This document shows positions 1 to 4,727 of a stretch of DNA of 7,559 nucleotides, piece by piece. The notes beneath the pieces are model-generated. The model saw nothing but the letters and a program-made list of their open reading frames with translations. It did not search any database and was not told the origin of the DNA. Location: positions 1-7,559 of the forward strand of contig SMXJ01000146.1 of NCBI GenBank assembly GCA_004356305.1, in the 5' to 3' direction. This DNA comes from Bacteroidota bacterium. Lineage in GTDB: Bacteria; Bacteroidota; Bacteroidia; Flavobacteriales; Flavobacteriaceae. Both the position numbers and the translations under genes were made by a program. Every line of letters starts with the position of its first letter. Position 1 is the stretch's first letter.

Positions 1-2648
1 CAGGACTTGCCACCTACAACATTCACCAATACATAATCATCAAATTCTTCTTGTTTTAAGAGGTCACGTCCCAGTTCTTCATCATAGTCATTAAAGATGT
101 GGCCATCAAAGTCGCTTATGAAATTTGAAGTTCGTGCCAGGTTGTTAATATCGATATAGGCATTAGAGAAATAATTCCCGCTAATACCCACCCACCAGAA
201 ATAGGGATCGCGGTACTCAAAACCTATTTGATAAGCTCGCTCGGGTCCACCTGACACATGATAGTTTTTCAATTTAGCAGAGCCATCTCCAAAGATGAGC
301 GCCCCATCAAAATCATCACTTGTAAGGTATAAATGAGGGTTATTGGTAAAAGTAAACTGACTAAAAGAAGCCGCAGCCTTCAGTTTAAATGTTGGCAGTA
401 GCTGTGCTTCTATCCCCATTTCTAAACCCATGCTACGCGTATCTATTCCTGTCAATACCTCTTGTACAAACGCGTTTTGCCCAATTCCCAGGCTGGAAAT
501 ATTTTCAGTGAAGTAAAAACCTAAGTCGGTTAGATCTTGAAAAGTAATGTAAAAACCTGTCAATCTTGCTTTGACTATTGGCGAACGATAGATATAACTC
601 AGGTCTGAATTTTGAACTTTTTCTTCTTCAAGTCCGATAATAACATCGTTGTTTTGCCGGGCATTGCTAAAAGAATTACGAATACCGGGTGCCTTGAGAA
701 AATAACCAACATTGAGTTCGATCAAATGGCGCCCTGTTATTTTATAGATACCTCCTCCTTTAGCCCCAAATGATGTAAAATTCAAGGCTTCACTATCACC
801 AAACGAACGTGCCCCTGGAAAATTCCCATTTTCAAAAAGACCTGTACGTTGGTAGGTTGTTTGACCTCCGGAAACACCTGTGTAAAAATCAATCCGATTG
901 TATTTGAATTGTGCTTGAACAAAACCGGAAAATATTACAGCATTGATCTCATAGTTGTACTTATATCGCTCTCCCTCTCCTGCGATTCGATTGGGATTCC
1001 GCAAGTCAGATTGTGCCAAATCGGTCTGAAGCTCACCGGATCCATCTCCTGAAGCAGCCTCGGTAAAGCTATCGATATCCAAATAGCCTGCACTGCCCAA
1101 TAGATCGGCTATTTCGGCATAATTATTACTCATCAAACTTCGATAAGTAACATTTCCATTCAGGCTGAGATTGTTATTTATTTGGGTCGTAAAAATGGTG
1201 TTTGCCGAAATTTGAACATCTTCGATCACATCATTCTGTATTACATAGGTCGCATTTTTGGCAGTGCCATGACCGTCTAAATTCGCTCGATAAAGATCCG
1301 CCCAATTTAACTGCCCGTTAGTAATAAATTCCTCCCCGGCCTGAAAGGCCAACTGATAATCATAGGCCGTGGGATTCGGATGTCTCAGAAAGTAGCTGGG
1401 TAACCTTTGATAGTAATTCCCTAATGGACTTCTTGCACCTCCGGCAAAGAACTGTTGACCATCACCGGTTTCAACAAGTCTTGTCCCATTATTATCGATC
1501 CGGCTATTTTTTATGGTGCCAAACTGGTAACCAAGATTAGTGTTAAGTTCGATGTTTTCCGAAATTTTCCAATAATAGTTCAATAATAGCACCGGTTCTT
1601 TTACCTCTCGAATTCTACTGTTGCGAATTTGTCCGTTTTGATAACCCCAGTTTGGGTTGTATTTAATCCCCCTTATATCTCGAACCTCTTGAGTAATTGC
1701 CGTAGAGCGACCTCTACGATTGGGGGTAAAAAAAGTGGTCAAGTTCAAACTTTGGTTATCGCTCAACTTCTTCTCTACCGATGCAAAAAACGAATTTGCA
1801 TCATATGACGTACCCTCTACAAATCCTTCTTCACCATAACGTCTTGCTATAGAAACTGAATAGGCCCACCCGGATGAGGTTATGCCGCTGTTATAGCTTC
1901 CCATAATTCTTAGTTGGTAGCTTCTATTGGACCTTGCAAATGAAACACGTCCTCCCCGGCGATAACGGGAAGCTCTCATTATAATATTGGTCGTTCCCGC
2001 AATGTCACTAAAAGAGTAGTCATTGGCGCCAAGACCCATAGAAAATTCACGATTCCTTTGAACATCGTTCAATCCTCCCCAATTTCCCCAATTCGGACGT
2101 CCATTGAATTGTTTATTCATCATAATACCGTTGATCAATATTGTACCGTAGGAATTGTCCAAACCACGTGGTTTAAAAAAAGTGGCGCTAAAATCGTAGG
2201 CAGCCGCATTCAGATATACATCGTTGGAGGCCTGCAGTAATCCTGAAATGGTAAACACCGTTCCCTCATCTTGGTTTAGTTCATCGTCCGATAAGCTAAT
2301 GAGTCCTATTTGGGCTTCAATTTCGGATAAATCGAGCTGAAGGAGAATAGGGTCTATGTTAATCATCTCTCCTTTTTGGATTGAAATAGGAATGAGTTGT
2401 TTTATATAATCCTGTTTACTCACTACTAAAATTTGTTCTCCCAGCGGGAGAATGGCTGAAGTGATTAAGAACAGTCCTTTGGAATTAGTATATACTTTGA
2501 GATCGCTTCCTTGAATGTATACTTCTACATCCGAAACAGGGTCGCTGGAGTTCATATCCACTATTCGCCCTTTTACTATAGCGCTCTGAGCCATTATAGT
2601 GAACATGCTCAATAAAACCAGACAGAAGATTATTGATTGTCTTCTCAT
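1..2648 (-). CDS. TonB-dependent outer-membrane receptor with carboxypeptidase-like N-terminal domain, 3' end cut by window edge
   Basis: Reading the minus strand gives an open frame of 882 codons plus two bases, with no stop up to the left edge. Residues 1-21 (MRRQSIIFCLVLLSMFTIMA) form a signal peptide. Residues about 23-104 look like a carboxypeptidase-D regulatory-like beta domain (VKGRIVD, then YTNSKGLFLI). A linker with ISLSDDEL at 117-124 follows. The plug spans about 128-227 and contains FKPRGLDN, ILINGIMMN, a Trp/Gly-rich NWGNWGGLNDVQ segment and GTTNIIMRAS. The rest alternates like a TBDR beta barrel and is still running at VVGGKS at the edge, so probably some tens of residues and the terminal aromatic are missing. 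The start is fixed by an in-frame TAA directly before the ATG. The family imports large or scarce nutrients using the TonB-ExbBD system; the substrate is unknown here. The plug resembles a Flavobacteriaceae TBDR subtype that I recall near exported nucleases (recollection, not verified). It is divergent from the phosphodiesterase gene. Confidence 0.93.
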   Translation of the reverse strand, partial: MRRQSIIFCLVLLSMFTIMAQSAIVKGRIVDMNSSDPVSDVEVYIQGSDLKVYTNSKGLFLITSAILPLGEQILVVSKQDYIKQLIPISIQKGEMINIDPILLQLDLSEIEAQIGLISLSDDELNQDEGTVFTISGLLQASNDVYLNAAAYDFSATFFKPRGLDNSYGTILINGIMMNKQFNGRPNWGNWGGLNDVQRNREFSMGLGANDYSFSDIAGTTNIIMRASRYRRGGRVSFARSNRSYQLRIMGSYNSGITSSGWAYSVSIARRYGEEGFVEGTSYDANSFFASVEKKLSDNQSLNLTTFFTPNRRGRSTAITQEVRDIRGIKYNPNWGYQNGQIRNSRIREVKEPVLLLNYYWKISENIELNTNLGYQFGTIKNSRIDNNGTRLVETGDGQQFFAGGARSPLGNYYQRLPSYFLRHPNPTAYDYQLAFQAGEEFITNGQLNWADLYRANLDGHGTAKNATYVIQNDVIEDVQISANTIFTTQINNNLSLNGNVTYRSLMSNNYAEIADLLGSAGYLDIDSFTEAASGDGSGELQTDLAQSDLRNPNRIAGEGERYKYNYEINAVIFSGFVQAQFKYNRIDFYTGVSGGQTTYQRTGLFENGNFPGARSFGDSEALNFTSFGAKGGGIYKITGRHLIELNVGYFLKAPGIRNSFSNARQNNDVIIGLEEEKVQNSDLSYIYRSPIVKARLTGFYITFQDLTDLGFYFTENISSLGIGQNAFVQEVLTGIDTRSMGLEMGIEAQLLPTFKLKAAASFSQFTFTNNPHLYLTSDDFDGALIFGDGSAKLKNYHVSGGPERAYQIGFEYRDPYFWWVGISGNYFSNAYIDINNLARTSNFISDFDGHIFNDYDEELGRDLLKQEEFDDYVLVNVVGGKS

Positions 2649-2697
2649 TTAACGATTCAACTTGATTCTTAAATTGCCATCGTATTAATTCTCGTTG

Positions 2698-2757
2698 TTG
2701 GAAACATTGATGAAGACACTAGGTTCTCTGTAAATTGAATATTCAATAATGTTTCAA
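2698..2757 (-). repeat. Inverted repeat enclosing a 14-bp perfect palindrome in the receptor leader
   Basis: The left arm TTGGAAACATT (2698-2708) pairs with AATGTTTCAA (2748-2757), giving ten base pairs with one bulged G. Inside, next to the right arm, lies the perfect palindrome ATTGAATATTCAAT (2734-2747). Both fall in the predicted 5' leader of the minus-strand receptor mRNA. They could be an RNA structure, or the palindrome could be a dimeric protein-binding site. AT-rich DNA yields such repeats by chance, so the function is open. Confidence 0.4.
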
Positions 2758-2765
2758 GATTTTCC

Positions 2766-2793
2766 GATTCTCATCACTGAGAGCGATGGAATC
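2766..2793 (-). repeat. Hairpin-forming sequence with two alternative folds in the receptor leader
   Basis: GATTC-T-CATC (2766-2775) pairs with GATGGAATC (2785-2793): nine base pairs with one bulged T and a nine-base loop. A competing short hairpin, TCTCA (2769-2773) with TGAGA (2778-2782) around a four-base loop, uses part of the same bases. The element lies about 25-50 bases downstream of the predicted receptor transcription start. No T-run follows on the minus strand, so it is not an obvious terminator. Function unknown. Confidence 0.35.
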
Positions 2794-2822
2794 AAAACAC
2801 CGGGAAGACTCAAAATTTTTAA

Positions 2823-2852
2823 CAAAGTTAGAAGCCAATTCTTATATATCAA
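2823..2852 (-). promoter_or_regulatory. Predicted Bacteroidota-type promoter for the left receptor gene
   Basis: On the minus strand a TTG (2852-2850) is followed after 19 bases by TAACTTTG (2830-2823), a full match to the Bacteroidota -7 consensus TAnnTTTG with good -33/-7 spacing. Transcription would begin near 2816, leaving an unusually long leader of about 165-170 bases before the ATG at 2648. This is a consensus match only. Confidence 0.5.
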
Positions 2853-2886
2853 GCTAAACATGCTATAAACATTGAAGTTGTTGTCT

Positions 2887-2900
2887 CAATTCGTGAATTG
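2887..2900. repeat. Palindrome CAATTC-GT-GAATTG between the divergent promoters
   Basis: Two perfect six-base arms around a two-base centre. It lies upstream of both promoter candidates: its right end overlaps the weak -33 element of the phosphodiesterase promoter, and it is about 35 bases upstream of the receptor's -33. That is a plausible place for an operator shared by the two genes, but there is no direct evidence of binding. Confidence 0.3.
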
Positions 2901-2934
2901 CAGGTAAACATTCAAATCCGATTTACTACATTTG
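2898..2934 (+). promoter_or_regulatory. Weak candidate promoter for the phosphodiesterase gene
   Basis: TACATTTG at 2927-2934 fully matches the Bacteroidota -7 box TAnnTTTG. The nearest TTG (2898-2900) is 26 bases upstream, longer than usual, so the -33 element is doubtful. Transcription would start near 2941, giving a leader of about 42 bases. Confidence 0.33.
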
Positions 2935-2982
2935 ATTTGCACTTCAAAGCCTATTTACACACTTTTTTAATTTTTATATATC

Positions 2983-4053
2983 ATGAATGTCCTGTATCGC
3001 ATTACGATGCCATATTTTTTATCAGTTTTTACCTTGTTCTCACAAGAAACTAAAACCTATAAAGTGATCACTGTGGCTTTTTATAACCTTGAAAACCTAT
3101 TCGATACTGAAAATGATCCTATTACTTTTGACGATGATCGCACTCCCGATGGTAAAGACCATTGGACAGAAGAGATCTATACCGCCAAACTTAAAAACAT
3201 GGCAAAAGTGATCTCTGAAATTGGAGAAGATGTTACCGGGACATCTCCCATTCTGATGGGTGTATGCGAAATTGAAAATCGGGGGGTACTTGAGGATCTG
3301 ATCAATCAAGAACCATTAATGACCAAGAACTATGGTATTATTCATTTTGATTCCCCTGACCGTCGAGGAATAGATGTTGCTTTGCTATATCAAAAGAAGG
3401 TTTTTACACCTTCTCAATACAACAATTACGAACTAAAAATATACGACGATAATGACGCTTCCAAACGTGTATTTACTCGTGACCAATTGTTGGTGAGTGG
3501 CTATCTGGACGGTGAGAAGATCCATATCATTATCAACCATTGGCCTTCAAGAAGAGGTGGTGAAGCACGTAGTCGTCATAAGCGAATAAAAGCCGCTCGT
3601 CTTAACAGGCGATTGGTTGATTCTGTGTTTAGTGAAGACCCTTATGCCAAAATTATTATCATGGGCGATTTAAACGATGACCCCACGAGCCCAAGTGTGA
3701 AAGACGTCCTTAAGACAAGAAATCAAAAGAATGATCTAGAATTGATGCAATTGTATAATCCTATGGAACAAATGCATAAGAAAGGACTCGGAACACTGGC
3801 TTGGAGAGACGCATGGAATTTATTCGACCAGATGATAATCTCTACTGAATTAACCAAAAAGGACTATTTCTCTTACCGATTTTACAAAGCAGGTATTTTC
3901 AATAAACCCTATCTCGCCAATCTCCGTGGAAAATACAAAGGATACCCATACCGAAGTTTCGCAGATGGTGCATTTACAGGTGGATATAGTGACCACTTTC
4001 CGGTGTACATTTATCTTATAAAGGAGACCACTGAAAAGAAACAGCTGCGTTAA
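2983..4053 (+). CDS. Secreted endonuclease/exonuclease/phosphatase-family phosphodiesterase
   Basis: The 356-residue product shows the ordered motifs of the metal-dependent EEP (DNase I-like) superfamily: YNLENLF at 34-40 (Asn35), a metal-ligand Glu96 in GVCEIEN, RRGIDVALLY at 127-136, the catalytic His186 in NHWPSRRGG, GDLND at 228-232 (Asp229, Asn231), and a terminal SDH at 336-338. All key residues are present, so it should be active; EEP enzymes cut phosphodiester or phosphate-ester bonds. The N-terminus (about 1-21, ending LFSQ) looks like a signal peptide, placing it in the periplasm or outside. ATG 2983 is preferred over the in-frame ATG at 3007 because it supplies the positive Arg6 of the signal n-region. 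No Shine-Dalgarno is seen, which is normal for the phylum. It is divergent from the left receptor and convergent with the next gene. The substrate (nucleic acid, nucleotide or lipid headgroup) cannot be decided from sequence alone. Confidence 0.9.
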   Translation: MNVLYRITMPYFLSVFTLFSQETKTYKVITVAFYNLENLFDTENDPITFDDDRTPDGKDHWTEEIYTAKLKNMAKVISEIGEDVTGTSPILMGVCEIENRGVLEDLINQEPLMTKNYGIIHFDSPDRRGIDVALLYQKKVFTPSQYNNYELKIYDDNDASKRVFTRDQLLVSGYLDGEKIHIIINHWPSRRGGEARSRHKRIKAARLNRRLVDSVFSEDPYAKIIIMGDLNDDPTSPSVKDVLKTRNQKNDLELMQLYNPMEQMHKKGLGTLAWRDAWNLFDQMIISTELTKKDYFSYRFYKAGIFNKPYLANLRGKYKGYPYRSFADGAFTGGYSDHFPVYIYLIKETTEKKQLR

Positions 4054-4058
4054 TGTCT

Positions 4059-4148
4059 GGTTGAGCGCCCGCCTGAAAAACGGGCAGGCAGTCGAAAACT
4101 CCCTTTACATATCATTTTTTTAACTCTGAACACTTCGATTTGCTCAGC
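4059..4148. repeat. Composite inverted repeat between convergent genes
   Basis: The left half reads GGTTGAGCGC (4059-4068), then an interposed GC-rich hairpin, then AGTCGAA (4090-4096). The right half, TTCGATT (4134-4140) and GCTCA (4142-4146), pairs with AGTCGAA (seven pairs, one a G-T wobble) and with TGAGC (4062-4066, five pairs). The RNA could fold as a three-way junction, with the GC-rich hairpin as a side arm. A run of seven T lies in the apical loop (4115-4121). TTGAGCGC-AGTCGAA resembles a short dispersed repeat that I recall from Flavobacteriaceae intergenic regions (recollection). It may act as a processing or termination site for both convergent genes, although neither strand has a canonical stem directly followed by a T-run. 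Confidence 0.5.
4067..4089. repeat. GC-rich element with two mutually exclusive hairpins, embedded in the composite repeat
   Basis: GCCCG (4067-4071) can pair with CGGGC (4081-4085), or GCCTG (4071-4075) can pair with CAGGC (4085-4089). The arms are ordered 1-2-1'-2', so both stems cannot form as a nested hairpin, and the near-zero connecting loops make a pseudoknot sterically unlikely. The element splits the TTGAGCGC / AGTCGAA repeat half, as if inserted into it. Its GC content contrasts with the surrounding AT-rich DNA. Confidence 0.5.
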
Positions 4149-4178
4149 GCATCGCTCGGCTTGAACAGACGATTCATT

Positions 4179-4622
4179 TTAGGAAAACCACTGTTGCCAG
4201 GGGATCCTGCTCAGCATCAATACCAAAGCAATTGTGTAGAAAATCGTCAGTACTTTGAACTTTGGTTTTGAGACCAACTTCCTTTTGTGTTTGGAATAGC
4301 CTATGGTAATAAATACAACGGCTAAGATCATGACCATAGGGTGTTCAACTGCATATAGTCTCAAGTTTGAATCTTTCATCACCTCACCCATCCCGTTGTT
4401 TGAAATGGACTTCATACCTGAAGGAGAGACAAAAAATAGCAGCAGTCCAATTAAAAACTGTATATGAGTTACGATCAATGCAAAAAGGGAAAGACGAAAA
4501 TCCTTGGGTTGGTAGTCCTTATTTCCGAAGAACCCTGCCAGCGCATTTAAGGTGGCTATGAGTACTATAAAAAGGGTTAAATAGGCCCACCAGGAATGTA
4601 TAAATTGAACTGATGTGTACAT
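4179..4622 (-). CDS. Small four-helix membrane protein, cytochrome-b-like, function unknown
   Basis: The 147-residue product has four hydrophobic segments, at about 9-32, 44-65, 93-109 and 123-138, with short polar links (GNKDYQPKD; SKHKRKLVSKPK). It has no signal peptide and should sit in the inner membrane. His9 in helix 1, His53 in helix 2 and His94 at the start of helix 3 could ligate heme. This, with the size, fits the small Bacteroidota proteins usually labelled cytochrome B; heme binding is not proven. As I recall, relatives have also been mislabelled as ribosomal protein L27, which this is not. The start at 4622 gives a sensible N-terminus (MYTSVQFIHSWW). It lies downstream of the right-hand receptor on the same strand, but a strong terminator separates them, so it is probably transcribed alone. 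A TAnnTTTG box lies 24 bases upstream of the ATG. It converges with the phosphodiesterase gene. Confidence 0.85.
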   Translation of the reverse strand: MYTSVQFIHSWWAYLTLFIVLIATLNALAGFFGNKDYQPKDFRLSLFALIVTHIQFLIGLLLFFVSPSGMKSISNNGMGEVMKDSNLRLYAVEHPMVMILAVVFITIGYSKHKRKLVSKPKFKVLTIFYTIALVLMLSRIPWQQWFS

Positions 4623-4646
4623 GGTTAGTATAGTTTATGTTGATCT

Positions 4647-4654
4647 CAAAGATA
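4647..4654 (-). promoter_or_regulatory. Candidate -7 box for the small membrane protein gene
   Basis: TATCTTTG on the minus strand is a full match to TAnnTTTG and lies 24 bases before the ATG at 4622, leaving a short leader. A clear TTG at -33 is missing; that position falls in the T-run of the preceding terminator. The gene needs a promoter here if the terminator works, which adds some support. Confidence 0.38.
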
Positions 4655-4667
4655 GGTATTATTGTAT

Positions 4668-4698
4668 AAAAAAACCGCTCTCCTAACAAAGAGAGCGG
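4668..4698 (-). terminator. Intrinsic terminator of the right-hand receptor gene
   Basis: On the minus strand CCGCTCTC (4698-4691) and GAGAGCGG (4682-4675) form a perfect eight-pair GC-rich stem with an eight-base loop, followed at once by seven T (4674-4668). It starts 29 bases after the receptor's TAA stop. This is a textbook rho-independent terminator and should separate the receptor transcript from the small membrane protein gene. Confidence 0.9.
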
Positions 4699-4727
4699 CT
4701 TGGTATTTTTGGTAATAAAATACTTTT

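Larger units (their letters stand above)
2649..2982. other. Divergent intergenic region between receptor and phosphodiesterase genes
   Basis: This stretch of about 330 bases has no convincing gene. It separates the start codons of two divergent genes, so it should hold both promoters. A promoter-like pair for the receptor lies at 2823-2852 and a weaker one for the phosphodiesterase at 2898-2934. The part that would be transcribed as receptor leader (about 2649-2816) carries several inverted repeats, listed separately. A palindrome at 2887-2900 sits near the phosphodiesterase promoter. I looked for a cobalamin-type box and saw none; no known riboswitch was recognised. Confidence 0.8.

Noticed and set aside
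849..1052. Plus-strand open frame of 67 codons
   Set aside because: It lies entirely opposite the intact left receptor gene and has no recognisable domain.
2058..2240. Plus-strand open frame of 60 codons
   Set aside because: It is antisense to the plug-encoding part of the left receptor and is best explained as a shadow.
2669..2707. A 12-codon open frame (MFPTTRINTMAI) on the minus strand in the receptor leader, possibly a leader peptide
   Set aside because: It is very short, has no ribosome-binding signal or run of regulatory codons, and such frames are expected by chance.
2649..2816. Cobalamin or other known riboswitch in the receptor leader
   Set aside because: No B12 box or other familiar conserved core was seen on the minus strand.
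3097..3309. Minus-strand open frame of 70 codons
   Set aside because: It is antisense to the EEP phosphodiesterase, whose motifs are unambiguous.
4067..4121. Canonical intrinsic terminator for the phosphodiesterase gene
   Set aside because: The seven-T run (4115-4121) begins about 25 bases after the GC-rich hairpin, too far for a standard terminator.
4367..4561. Plus-strand open frame of 64 codons
   Set aside because: It lies opposite the small membrane protein gene, whose helices and start make better sense.
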